A stretch of 64,000 nt of DNA, from assembly GCA_947084935.1 (NCBI GenBank), contig CAMTUH010000006.1:1-64000 (forward strand), written 5' to 3'. A program made the translations under genes and the position numbers. The notes under the pieces were generated by a model, which did no database searches, was not told the DNA's origin, and saw only the letters and a program-made list of their open reading frames with translations. The DNA comes from CAMTUH01 sp947084935 (GTDB lineage: Bacteria > Pseudomonadota > Gammaproteobacteria > Coxiellales > Coxiellaceae). This document shows, in pieces, positions 25,006-32,818 of this stretch (the stretch's first letter is position 1; every line of letters starts with the position of its first letter).

Positions 25006-25656
25006 TTATCCCAAATCGGTATCCAAATCAACCAACCCATACTGAATTGCTAACTTGACTAACCCCACGTCGTTTTTAACCCCAAGCTTTTCATACATCC
25101 GGTAGCGGTAGCTGCTGACGGTCTTGGAGCTGATGAAGAGCTGCTTGGCGATTTCGTCCACGGTCAGGCCTTTTGCCAGTAAGAGTAAGGTCTCCATCTC
25201 CCGCTTGCTCAATCCTTCAAAGGGCGACTGTCCACCGTGCGTCACCTTACCCAACGCCATGCGACTCGCAATCGCGTGGCTGATGTACCGCTGACCGCTG
25301 TGTATCGCCCGAATCGCTTGCTCCAACTCAGTGCGACTGCTGTCTTTAGTCATATAACCCTGGACCCCCACCTCCAATAATTGCGTGAGTAAGGTGTCGT
25401 TGTGCATGGCCGTGAGCACCACTATCTTGGTATCCGGCATTCGTCGGAGGATTCGGCGTGCAATTTCAAGACCATCGGTGTCCGGCAACCGTAAATCGAG
25501 TACGATGATATCGGGCTTTTTTTCGCGGGCTAAGAGAGCTCCCTCTTGGCCCGTGCTTGCCTCCCCAATCACCTGAATACCTTTAACGCCCGTGAGCATG
25601 GCGCGAATTCCCTGACGGACGACGGGGTGGTCTTCAATTAAAAGGACGCGGATCAT
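25006..25656 (-). CDS. gacA: GacA/UvrY/LetA-type response regulator
   Basis: The 216-residue protein has a receiver domain (IEDHP, phospho-Asp 54 in IVLDLRLPD, Thr in LTAMH, Lys in YMTKDS) and a LuxR-type HTH. The linker and HTH (SPFEGLSKREMETLLLLAKG, KTVSSYRYRMYEKLGV, LAIQYGL) match the GacA/UvrY/LetA group rather than general NarL proteins. In Legionella LetA drives small RNAs that titrate CsrA and so switches transmissive traits and acts on LqsR. No cognate sensor (LetS/BarA) is next to it. It carries its own probable promoter at 25709-25736. Confidence 0.85.
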   Translation of the reverse strand: MIRVLLIEDHPVVRQGIRAMLTGVKGIQVIGEASTGQEGALLAREKKPDIIVLDLRLPDTDGLEIARRILRRMPDTKIVVLTAMHNDTLLTQLLEVGVQGYMTKDSSRTELEQAIRAIHSGQRYISHAIASRMALGKVTHGGQSPFEGLSKREMETLLLLAKGLTVDEIAKQLFISSKTVSSYRYRMYEKLGVKNDVGLVKLAIQYGLVDLDTDLG

Positions 25657-25708
25657 GGGTATTTATATCCTTGTCTTTGAATGCTTTTCCCGTTTTTTCC
25701 TGTGCTCT

Positions 25709-25736
25709 ATTCTACTTCATATAAACACGGACTCAA
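25709..25736 (-). promoter_or_regulatory. Probable sigma70 promoter for the GacA-type gene
   Basis: TTGAGT and TAGAAT are spaced by 16 bases on the minus strand, about 50 bases before the start at 25656, which has AAGGAT as ribosome site. Confidence 0.45.
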
Positions 25737-25905
25737 AACGGGAGCGATGCACCAATTCCAATTACACAGATAAAGACCCACGGACATATCCCTTGCCTGT
25801 CCGATCTTCCTTGTTCGGTTGGATCTTTATTGCATGGCACACACCGTCAATGCCTTTCTATACACAAAAATTCTTTTATTTTCAATAAGATATAAATTTA
25901 CTGTA

Positions 25906-25934
25906 TTGACCCGGGTAGACCACCCCTGTATTGT
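25906..25934 (+). promoter_or_regulatory. Probable sigma70 promoter for the exported protein
   Basis: TTGACC and TATTGT are spaced by 17 bases, roughly 100 bases before ATG 26035. A 6-bp stem hairpin and an AT-rich leader lie between. Confidence 0.45.
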
Positions 25935-26034
25935 TCCAAAACTGAACAACGGACCAATGGGCTACGCGCCTAAAGCCGATTTAGATCGGCGGGAAAGGAA
26001 TTTTATTTTTAATTAAACAGATAGAGGTATTGTA

Positions 26035-26505
26035 ATGAAAAAGTCATTAATTGTATTAGCCGTGGTGTCTGCTCTGGCTCCGTTAGCCGTTTTGGCGAAA
26101 GGTCCTATGTGCAGCGGCCCCGTGTGCAAACCCAACACGTCGTACTTGCTGGCATCCGATGACAGTGGTTACACCATTGACGGAACTGGCAAAGGCGCCG
26201 TTACGGTGTTAATCCCAGCAGGGTTTAAAGGCGTTAATTGCCGAATTTACCTTCCGGGTTATCGAAAACCGACGGTGTCCAAAAATTTGGTTTTCTCTGT
26301 GAAAAACCCAGAGGGTGCGGTGGTTGAATCGGGTACTGTCCCAGCGAACACCTTAGCGATGGGCTACACGTTCCATTCAACGCTCATCGGCGGAGAACAA
26401 CTCGTTCTTCAACAAACCGCCATGGCGCCTGTTACCTTGGCTCTTACTCCGGATCAGCACTACCTAACTTTAGGTGGTTGCGTAGAAGAAGCTTCCAGCA
26501 AGTAA
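26035..26505 (+). CDS. Small exported protein of unknown function
   Basis: The 156-residue product starts with a clear signal peptide (MKKSLIVLAVVSALAPLAVLA) and probably is cut before KGPMCSGP. The mature part has four Cys (two in MCSGPVC, one in NCRIYLPGY, one in GGCVEE), suitable for two disulfides in the periplasm, and looks mostly beta. I do not recognise the family. It is a single-gene unit with its own promoter and a strong terminator, which suggests good expression. Confidence 0.75.
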   Translation: MKKSLIVLAVVSALAPLAVLAKGPMCSGPVCKPNTSYLLASDDSGYTIDGTGKGAVTVLIPAGFKGVNCRIYLPGYRKPTVSKNLVFSVKNPEGAVVESGTVPANTLAMGYTFHSTLIGGEQLVLQQTAMAPVTLALTPDQHYLTLGGCVEEASSK

Positions 26506-26511
26506 GTCTCC

Positions 26512-26547
26512 AAAAACACGTTGGGCCGCAAGGCCCGACGTGTTTTT
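26512..26547 (+). terminator. Rho-independent terminator
   Basis: A GC-rich stem (TTGGGCC-GCAA-GGCCCGA) is extended by AAAAACACG pairing with CGTGTTTTT. The T-run on the plus strand directly follows the stop at 26505, and the A-run on the other side lets it work in both directions. Confidence 0.85.
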
Positions 26548-26615
26548 ATATGAGAATTTGTCGCAGAAAAAAACTGCGGAGAAAAATAAAAAATATCAGA
26601 AATCTAGGAATAATT

Positions 26616-27041
26616 ATGAAATACCCATTAAGTTTGAGTCTCCTTAAGAAAATAATTTTTATAATCGTTTCACTAATGGAGTTTGGATTGTTAACCGGTT
26701 GTGCTTCCGTTGCAAACGGTACTCATGAAAAAATCTGGGTAACCACACCGCCAACCACGAATGCGGATTGTACGCTGAAAAATACACGCGGAAGCTGGGA
26801 AGTCAAACAAACACCCGGTACTGCAAACGTACACCGAGACAATCACCCCTTGGATGTGCGGTGCAATAAAGTTGGGTACCAAACCGCTCATACGAGCGTT
26901 GGCGATCAAGCCAATGGCACCACGTTTGGAAATATATTCCTCGGCGGCATCGTCGGCGCTGTGGTAGATCAAAGCAACGGCGCTGCTTATAAATATCCTT
27001 CAGACATAGCCGTTCCTTTACAAAAGCTGAGTACGAAATAA
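26616..27041 (+). CDS. Small putative lipoprotein
   Basis: ATG 26616 with AGGAA upstream is chosen over an upstream frame that runs through the terminator. The 141-residue product has a hydrophobic N-terminus ending in the lipobox LLTGC, so it should be lipidated on that Cys. The mature part contains two further Cys and a Gly-rich hydrophobic stretch (GNIFLGGIVGAVVDQ) near the end. The pattern GCASVANGTHEKIWVTTPP is reminiscent of small outer-membrane lipoproteins with a translocated-surface motif. The precise role is unknown. Confidence 0.75.
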   Translation: MKYPLSLSLLKKIIFIIVSLMEFGLLTGCASVANGTHEKIWVTTPPTTNADCTLKNTRGSWEVKQTPGTANVHRDNHPLDVRCNKVGYQTAHTSVGDQANGTTFGNIFLGGIVGAVVDQSNGAAYKYPSDIAVPLQKLSTK

Positions 27042-27108
27042 CAAGTAATTCCAACGCTGGCATTGTTATCCCCCTTCGTCTAACATAGATCGGAGCAAGG
27101 AGAACACT

Positions 27109-27399
27109 ATGTCCAGCGAAAACCTCCACGAACCCCTCGACGAGCTTCAGGAAGAGACGCGCGAGATGCATCGCGCCATTGTTTCTTTGATGGAAGAGCT
27201 CGAAGCGATTGACTGGTATCAGCAACGCATCGATGCTTCTAAAGATAAGGAATTACGCAGCATTTTGGCGCACAACCGAGACGAGGAAAAAGAGCACGCC
27301 GCCATGGTGCTGGAATGGATTCGCCGCCACGATCCTCAATTCGACAAAGAACTGCGGGAATATCTGTTTACCGATAAACCTATTGCAGATAAGCACTAG
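27109..27399 (+). CDS. Encapsulated-ferritin-type (EncFtn) ferroxidase, short form
   Basis: The 96-residue protein carries the EncFtn two-helix ferritin pattern: a first helix with HRAIVSLMEELEAIDWYQQR, then LAHNRDEEKEHAAMVLEW and a C-terminal REYLFTDKPI. In this family two chains combine to form the Glu/His iron site and oxidise Fe(II). Characterised members end in a flexible tail with a targeting peptide that loads them into an encapsulin shell; this one stops right after YLFTDKPIADKH. No encapsulin gene is in the window. AAGGAG is well placed before the ATG. It may work free in the cytosol or pair with a shell encoded elsewhere. Confidence 0.85.
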   Translation: MSSENLHEPLDELQEETREMHRAIVSLMEELEAIDWYQQRIDASKDKELRSILAHNRDEEKEHAAMVLEWIRRHDPQFDKELREYLFTDKPIADKH

Positions 27400-27411
27400 G
27401 AAAGCCGCCAT

Positions 27412-27723
27412 TTACGCCGCTAACAATAATAGCCCATGGCGATCCACTAAATTAAGCAATTTAAGTGCTAAGCCACTCGGCTGTTTTTGACCTTGTTCCC
27501 ACTTCTGTACAGTCGATGGTGTCGTATTTAGATACGCTGCAAACACAGCCTGGCTGACTTTATTACGCTTGCGAATACGCTTAATCTGCGCTGCCGTGTA
27601 ATGTTTCACGGGAGGCAAGCACATTGCATCAAACTCTCGCAAGGTTTGCTCACTCATTACACCCGCTTCATGAAAATCTTTTACCGTTTCATGAATGACT
27701 TCTGTTAATGTTTTACCCATCAT
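27412..27723 (-). CDS. HigA-like antitoxin (XRE HTH)
   Basis: The 103-residue protein has an N-terminal toxin-binding region and a C-terminal XRE HTH (YTAAQIKRIRKRNKVSQAVFA, TTPSTVQKWEQGQKQPSG). ATG 27723 overlaps the toxin's last codons and has GAGG upstream. The toxin-first order is usual for HigBA-type modules. It should bind the palindrome at 27969-27985 and repress the pair. Confidence 0.85.
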   Translation of the reverse strand: MMGKTLTEVIHETVKDFHEAGVMSEQTLREFDAMCLPPVKHYTAAQIKRIRKRNKVSQAVFAAYLNTTPSTVQKWEQGQKQPSGLALKLLNLVDRHGLLLLAA

Positions 27724-27952
27724 AGTTAACCTCAATTAATTTACCTGTTTTTACTAACTTATTGAGCTGATCGTCTGAATAATTGAGTAATTCTCTGGCA
27801 AACGTTTTTGCCAGACTCAGTTCTTCATCGCTCACATTCTCCCTTTCATTTTTGGCGTAACCAAAAATGAAAAATACTTTCTTTTGTGACTGATAAACCA
27901 AAATGCTCCGCGCACCACCACGCTTTCCTCTCCCTTTTAAAGAGATGCGCAT
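27713..27952 (-). CDS. RelE/HigB-type toxin, N-terminally short
   Basis: The 79-residue product matches the C-terminal two thirds of COG4737-like RelE/HigB toxins (KGRGKRGGARSILVYQ, FFIFGYAKNERENVSDEEL, SYSDDQLNKL-like end). Normal members have about 110-120 residues, so about 40 N-terminal residues are missing. The start ATG nevertheless has a well spaced AGGAG and a strong promoter with operator directly upstream, and no missing part can be found upstream because a stop codon follows within 20 codons. It is probably inactive or weakened, or a natural short form. Confidence 0.7.
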   Translation of the reverse strand: MRISLKGRGKRGGARSILVYQSQKKVFFIFGYAKNERENVSDEELSLAKTFARELLNYSDDQLNKLVKTGKLIEVNYDG

Positions 27953-27965
27953 CTGAGCTCCTATG

Positions 27966-27993
27966 ATTATAGCACTTAGTGCTATGATTTCAA
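27966..27993 (-). promoter_or_regulatory. Promoter with palindromic operator for the HigBA-like pair
   Basis: TTGAAA (-35) and a consensus TATAAT (-10) are 16 bases apart on the minus strand. A perfect palindrome, ATAGCACT-T-AGTGCTAT (27969-27985), fills the spacer and overlaps the -10, an ideal site for autorepression by the antitoxin. Confidence 0.8.
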
Positions 27994-28006
27994 CTTTACT
28001 TTATTC

Positions 28007-28043
28007 GAATTCCTTGATTTCGCTATCGCTCCATCAAGGCTAC
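28007..28043. repeat. Half-unit of the GTAGCC repeat family
   Basis: The stretch GAATTCCTTGATTTCGC through CATCAAGGCTAC is the right-hand half of the dispersed repeat seen complete at 28736, 47824 and 63416. It contains the inner palindrome CCTTGAT/ATCAAGG. Confidence 0.65.
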
Positions 28044-28075
28044 GTTTCACATTAGGCAAGCGCAATACAGGGGTT
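28039..28075. repeat. Left direct repeat flanking hicAB
   Basis: This 37-base sequence (starting GCTACGTTTCACAT and ending GCAATACAGGGGTT) matches 28857-28893 at 32 of 37 positions; all five differences are transitions. The two copies bracket the hicAB operon and an additional GTAGCC repeat. Confidence 0.7.
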
Positions 28076-28097
28076 CATTCGTAAGCATTAGGGAAAG

Positions 28098-28445
28098 TTA
28101 CTCGTTTACGGCTTTTTTCTCGGCTAATAAATACAACACATATTGATTTAAACTGACCCCCTGCAATTTAGCGTGTCTGGCCAATTCAGCATGCAGCCGT
28201 TTAGGTAATCGCACTAACAGTTTGCCACTGTAATGAGCTTCCAAACTCGGTTTAGGAATAGCACGACCCATTTTTTTTGCCGCTTGCAGCCAGGCAGTGG
28301 CTGCGTCGTGTACCTCACGAATAGCTGATTCTTCCGTTTCACCAAATGCAGAGCACCCAGGTAAATCAGGAATAACCGCAATATAACCTTTGTCTTCATC
28401 GCTCCAAAAGACTTCAATGGGATATTTAAATTCATTTTGGCTCAT
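28098..28445 (-). CDS. hicB: HicB-type antitoxin
   Basis: The 115-residue protein has the partially degraded RNase H-like HicB fold (YPIEVFWSDEDKGYIAVIPDLPG, SAFGETEESAIREVHDAATAW) and a C-terminal ribbon-helix-helix DNA-binding part (KLLVRLPKRLHAELARHAKLQGVSLNQYVLYLLAE). It neutralises HicA and represses the operon. It overlaps the hicA 3' end by 14 bases, so the two are translationally coupled. Confidence 0.92.
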   Translation of the reverse strand: MSQNEFKYPIEVFWSDEDKGYIAVIPDLPGCSAFGETEESAIREVHDAATAWLQAAKKMGRAIPKPSLEAHYSGKLLVRLPKRLHAELARHAKLQGVSLNQYVLYLLAEKKAVNE

Positions 28446-28674
28446 ATTTATTGATCATCTCTATCAGTTGTCGTGCTTGATAAGGCGGTATAAAGCCCTT
28501 TCGATTTTGAAAATTCAATATTAATGGCTCTTCCTCTTTTCCGAAAACTTTATGCGATCCTTTGCCACCTTTATGACTGAACCCCAATATCTTAGCCATC
28601 TTACAAGCGTCTCTAAAACGCACTGATTTAGGATTATTGCGTATTGCCTCAATCAGCTTTTCTCTCTGACTCAT
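28432..28674 (-). CDS. hicA: HicA-type mRNA interferase toxin
   Basis: The 80-residue protein has the dsRBD-like HicA fold with the catalytic His in GGKGSHKVF and the C-terminal PYQARQLIEMI helix. HicA cleaves mRNA independently of translation when HicB is lost. It is the first gene of the pair. No ribosome site is visible; the bases before the ATG are occupied by a palindrome, so translation may be leaderless or deliberately weak. Confidence 0.9.
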   Translation of the reverse strand: MSQREKLIEAIRNNPKSVRFRDACKMAKILGFSHKGGKGSHKVFGKEEEPLILNFQNRKGFIPPYQARQLIEMINKYEPK

Positions 28675-28675
28675 G

Positions 28676-28691
28676 ATATCACATATGATAT
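28676..28691 (-). promoter_or_regulatory. Candidate hicAB operator
   Basis: ATATCA-CATA-TGATAT is a perfect inverted repeat (6-base arms) directly before the hicA ATG at 28674. Its position fits autorepression by the ribbon-helix-helix domain of HicB. Confidence 0.45.
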
Positions 28692-28735
28692 TACTATCAT
28701 ACTTCCCGTTCTGGAGGTGTTGGGCTTCGTTTCAC

Positions 28736-28839
28736 GTAGCCTGGATGCAGCCCCGCTTCGTGGCCTGTCCTCGCCTTGCGGGGAGCGTAATCCGGGAACT
28801 CAGGAATCCCTTGATTTCGCATGGCTGCATCAAGGCTAC
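28736..28839. repeat. GTAGCC-family repeat, complete copy
   Basis: The element starts GTAGCCTGGATGCAG, contains CTTCGTGG and CGTAATCCGGG, then CCTTGATTTCGCATGGC and ends CAAGGCTAC. It has the same two-part layout as copies at 47824 and 63416, plus an internal 18-20 base addition. It lies between hicA and purL. Confidence 0.75.
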
Positions 28840-28856
28840 GAATTTGTTGCATTAAA

Positions 28857-28893
28857 GCTACGTTTCACATCAGACAGGTGCAATACAGGGATT
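28857..28893. repeat. Right direct repeat flanking hicAB, ending at the purL stop
   Basis: This is the partner of 28039-28075 (32 of 37 identical). Its last base is the first of the purL stop codon as read on the plus strand, so the repeat abuts the 3' end of purL. Confidence 0.7.
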
Positions 28894-31800
28894 TAGGCGA
28901 CGTAGGTGCGGGCGTTTTGGAATACGCGCATCCAGGGGCTTTCCTCGCCCCACTCGGCAGGATGCCAAGACAATTGAACGGTTCGAAAGACACGTTCGGG
29001 ATGAGGCATAAGAATCGTGACGCGACCGTCGCGGGTGGTTAGCCCGGTAATCCCGCGCGGGCTTCCATTCGGATTGGCCGGATATTTTTCCGTCGGTTTT
29101 CCGCGATTATCCACGTACCGCAACGCAACGAGCCGATCGGATTCTGCGGCCTCTTGTTGCTGAGCATCCGAAAAAACGGTACGGCCTTCACCGTGTGCCA
29201 CCGCAATCGGAAGCACGCTGCCATGCATATCGCTGAAAAAAATCGATGGGGATGGCGGCACCACTACTAAAGACAACCGCGCTTCAAATTGCTCCGATTC
29301 GTTTCGAAGAAAACGAGGCCAGTGTTCAGCACCGGGAATGATGTCTTTTAATTGCGAAAACATCTGACACCCGTTGCACACACCCAACGAAAAACTATCG
29401 GATTTTTGGAAAAAAGCAGCAAATTCATCGCGTATTTTAGGATGCATTAAAATGGACTGCGCCCATCCTCGACCCGCGCCCAATACATCCCCGTAGGAAA
29501 ATCCTCCACCTGCGACCAATCCTTTAAATTCTTTCAAGTGAATCCGCCCCTGCGCCAAATCACTCATGTGCACATCGACGCTTTCAAAACCCGCCAAATA
29601 AAAAGCCGCTGCCATTTCCACGTGACCGTTTACTCCTTGCTCACGCAAAATCGCGACGCGCGGTCGCGTGTTTTTATTAATAAAAGGAACGGCTTTATTT
29701 TCATGCGTGTTAAAAGTGACTTCGGCGAACAATCCCGAATCATTCGCATCGAGCAATTGATCGTATTGCTGTTGAGCGCAATCCGGATTATCCCGCAACG
29801 CGTGCAAACGGTAACTGGTCTCGCTCCACAAACGATGTAAATTTATGCGCGAATCGCTAAAAATACTCTGGTTTTCATGATAAATAATGATTTCATCCGT
29901 TTCGTTCGGTTGACCAATGACGTGGGATACCGTTTCCAAATCGTGTCCTTCCAAAATCGAAAGCACGGTATCGAGGTGCTCTTTTTTTATTTGAATGACC
30001 GCACCTAATTCTTCCGAAAATAAACCCGCAACGGGATCTTTCCCAAGCGACGTCACGTCCATCGTGACACCCACGTAACCCGCAAAAGCCATTTCACACA
30101 CGGTCACTAACAAACCACCATCGGAACGATCGTGATACGCCAACACTAAATCGTGTTGATTAAGCGACTGAATCGCTTTGAAAAAATTTTTCAGCAGCGC
30201 AGGATCGTCTACGTCCGGGGGCTGTTGCCCTAAGACGTTGTACGCTTGCGCCAAACACGACCCCCCCAATAAATTGGCGCTTTTACCTAAATCAATTAAA
30301 ACGAGACAGGTATTTTCAACGTCCCGGCGAAGCTGTGGCGTCAGCGTTTTTCGAGCATCCGTCACGGGTGCTGTTGCAGAAACAACTAAAGATAATGGCG
30401 AAGTCACGCTGCGCTTTTGGCTTTTATCCACCCACGACGTCCGCATCGATAACGAATCTTTTCCGACGGGAATGCTAATTCCTAAAGCCGGGCACAGCGC
30501 TAATCCAATGGACTGAACCGCATCGTACAAACCCGCTCCTTCGCCCGGATAATCCGCTGCCGCCATCCAATTCGCCGACAAAACAATTTGGGACAAATCC
30601 TCAATGGGGGCCGCCGCAATATTGGTGATGGCTTCGCTCACGGCCATGCGCGCAGACGCCGCGTGGTGAATCATCGCAATCGGCGCACGCTCTCCCATCG
30701 CCAACGCCTGACCGGAATAACCCGTAAAATCGTGGGTAATGACCCCAACGTCGGCAACGGGCACTTGCCACGGCCCCACCATTTGATCGCGTGCCACTAA
30801 ACCACCGACGGATCGATCTCCAATCGTAATCAAAAAACTTTTATCGGACACACACGGGTATTGCAACACGCGCTTGACGGCGTCGGCTAAATCAATTTTT
30901 GTAAAATCCAAAGGTTCATGTACCGGTGAGGTGTGATCGTCGTGACGCTCCAAGCGCGGCATTTCATCGAATAACAACGAGAGCGGTAAATTAATCGGAT
31001 CATTGTGAAAAATTTTATCCGACACCAACAAATTTTTCTCCGAAGTGGCTTGCCCCAAAACGGCAAACGGACAGCGTTCCCGATGCGCCACGCGACGAAA
31101 TAATTCTAAAGATTCTTTTTTTATTGCGAGCACAAAACGTTCCTGCGCTTCATTGCACCAAATTTCCAACGGCGACATTCCCGGTTCATCGCTCGGAATA
31201 GCGCGTAATTCAATGGCCGCACCCCGCTCACTGGTTTCGACTAATTCCGGTAACGCGTTGGATAATCCACCCGCACCAACATCGTGGATACTTAAAATGG
31301 GGTTGACGTCACCGAGACTAATACAGTGGTTAATGACTTCCTGAGCCCGCCGTTGCATTTCGGGATTCGCGCGTTGCACCGAAGCAAAATCGAGCGCTTG
31401 ATTAGAATCACCCGTCGCATGCGAAGAAGCAGAACCGCCACCCAAACCAATTGCCATGCCTGGCCCACCCAACACAATTAATAATGCGTTTTGTGGCACT
31501 TGTTTTTTTTGAACGTTGCATTCAGAAATTTGACCGATGCCACCAACAATCATGATCGGCTTATGATAACCGCGACAAATATCGCCGTAATCACTGAGGA
31601 CCATCATTTCTAACGTACGAAAATACCCGCAAATATTCGGCCGACCAAATTCATTATTAAAAGATGCCGCACCCACGGGTGCGCGCAGCATAATTTCGAG
31701 CGGCGAAGAAAGGTTTTTTGGCTTCCCCACGCACGTCTCCCACGGTTGCGAAAAACCGGGAATATGCAGATGCGACACGGAAAAACCCGTTAATCCCGCA

Positions 31801-32777
31801 CGGCTCTGCGCACCACGACCCGTCGCCGCTTCGTCGCGAATTTCTCCCCCACTGCCCGTTGCGGCTCCGGGAAACGGCGAAATACCCGTCGGGTGATTGT
31901 GCGTTTCTACTTTAAATACTACGTTTAGAGCTTCTTGTTTCATTTCATAAACGTGCTGCGCGGCATTAATAAAAAAATTATTACAAATAGCTCCTTTTAT
32001 TATGGCTGCATTGTCTTGATATGCAACTAACACTTGATCCGGATTCGCCGCGTTTGTATAACGAATCATAGAAAACAACGAATCTTTTTTTCGTTGACCG
32101 TCAATCGTCCAGCGCGCGTTAAAAATTTTATGGCGACAATGCTCAGAATTCACTTGCGCAAACATCATGAGCTCGATATCCGTTGGATTGCGCCTCAATC
32201 GTTGAAAAGCTTCTAATAAGTAACGAATGTCCGCTTTACTCAACGCAAGGCCCATCTGACGATTCACTTGCTCTAGCGCCGCTTCACCTTTTTCCAATAC
32301 GGGAATGGTTTGAACGGTTTTTGCTGGTGGGTGTTGAAATAAAATCGATAAATCATCCGACGGAAATAAAACGGACTCCGTCAAAGGGTCGTGTAATTCC
32401 CGAATAATCTCCGGATGCGTTTCTGAATGCATTTCAATTCGGTAAAAAATTCCACGTTCGATTCGGTTGATTTTCTCTAACGCACAGTGGTGCGCAATGT
32501 CCGTTGCTTTTGAAGACCACGGCGAAATCGTTCCCAACCGCGGCACGACCCAAAATGCACATTCAGACTCCGGAGTGGGTAAATCACGGTATTCCGCTTC
32601 GGGCAGCAGTGTTTTCAAACGCTCACGTTCATCGGCGTTCAACTCGGTTTGCACACCGACGAAATAGCCGTAATGGGCGTGAATGTGATGAATATAAGAA
32701 AATTGATGGTGCAGACGCGCGTAAATTTGTTGAAGTCGAAATGAATTATACGCTGGCGAACCGTGCAGGAACAGCAT
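28893..32777 (-). CDS. purL: Phosphoribosylformylglycinamidine synthase (large single-chain PurL)
   Basis: The 1294-residue enzyme converts FGAR, glutamine and ATP to FGAM in purine synthesis. It has the full proteobacterial layout: N-terminal PurS-like domain, linker, two AIRS-like halves (MFAQVNSEHCRHKIFNA, KVETHNHPTGISPFPGAATG, IHDVGAGGLSNA, GKDSLSM) and a C-terminal class I glutaminase (Cys in LGVCNGCQMFSQL, HPERVFR). I choose ATG 32777; a TTG two codons earlier opens the frame. It stands alone, downstream of mip on the same strand. Confidence 0.97.
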   Translation of the reverse strand: MLFLHGSPAYNSFRLQQIYARLHHQFSYIHHIHAHYGYFVGVQTELNADERERLKTLLPEAEYRDLPTPESECAFWVVPRLGTISPWSSKATDIAHHCALEKINRIERGIFYRIEMHSETHPEIIRELHDPLTESVLFPSDDLSILFQHPPAKTVQTIPVLEKGEAALEQVNRQMGLALSKADIRYLLEAFQRLRRNPTDIELMMFAQVNSEHCRHKIFNARWTIDGQRKKDSLFSMIRYTNAANPDQVLVAYQDNAAIIKGAICNNFFINAAQHVYEMKQEALNVVFKVETHNHPTGISPFPGAATGSGGEIRDEAATGRGAQSRAGLTGFSVSHLHIPGFSQPWETCVGKPKNLSSPLEIMLRAPVGAASFNNEFGRPNICGYFRTLEMMVLSDYGDICRGYHKPIMIVGGIGQISECNVQKKQVPQNALLIVLGGPGMAIGLGGGSASSHATGDSNQALDFASVQRANPEMQRRAQEVINHCISLGDVNPILSIHDVGAGGLSNALPELVETSERGAAIELRAIPSDEPGMSPLEIWCNEAQERFVLAIKKESLELFRRVAHRERCPFAVLGQATSEKNLLVSDKIFHNDPINLPLSLLFDEMPRLERHDDHTSPVHEPLDFTKIDLADAVKRVLQYPCVSDKSFLITIGDRSVGGLVARDQMVGPWQVPVADVGVITHDFTGYSGQALAMGERAPIAMIHHAASARMAVSEAITNIAAAPIEDLSQIVLSANWMAAADYPGEGAGLYDAVQSIGLALCPALGISIPVGKDSLSMRTSWVDKSQKRSVTSPLSLVVSATAPVTDARKTLTPQLRRDVENTCLVLIDLGKSANLLGGSCLAQAYNVLGQQPPDVDDPALLKNFFKAIQSLNQHDLVLAYHDRSDGGLLVTVCEMAFAGYVGVTMDVTSLGKDPVAGLFSEELGAVIQIKKEHLDTVLSILEGHDLETVSHVIGQPNETDEIIIYHENQSIFSDSRINLHRLWSETSYRLHALRDNPDCAQQQYDQLLDANDSGLFAEVTFNTHENKAVPFINKNTRPRVAILREQGVNGHVEMAAAFYLAGFESVDVHMSDLAQGRIHLKEFKGLVAGGGFSYGDVLGAGRGWAQSILMHPKIRDEFAAFFQKSDSFSLGVCNGCQMFSQLKDIIPGAEHWPRFLRNESEQFEARLSLVVVPPSPSIFFSDMHGSVLPIAVAHGEGRTVFSDAQQQEAAESDRLVALRYVDNRGKPTEKYPANPNGSPRGITGLTTRDGRVTILMPHPERVFRTVQLSWHPAEWGEESPWMRVFQNARTYVA

Positions 32778-32818
32778 AATCAAGGGATGCCCTTTTGTTT
32801 TTTGTCATCGTGAATTAA

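Larger units (their letters stand above)
25657..26034. other. Divergent intergenic region
   Basis: These 378 bases separate the GacA-type gene from the exported protein at 26035. They hold two plausible promoters (listed separately) and a small hairpin GCCGAT-TTAG-ATCGGC at about 25973-25990 in the leader of the rightward gene. I see no gene. Confidence 0.5.

Noticed and set aside
25655..26016. Small plus-strand genes in the intergenic region before 26035
   Set aside because: No ribosome sites, protein-like sequence lacking, and the region carries two promoters.
28007..28893. CRISPR array or integron around the toxin-antitoxin genes
   Set aside because: Only two imperfect 37-mers with a gene pair between them; no regular spacers, integrase or attC-like sites.
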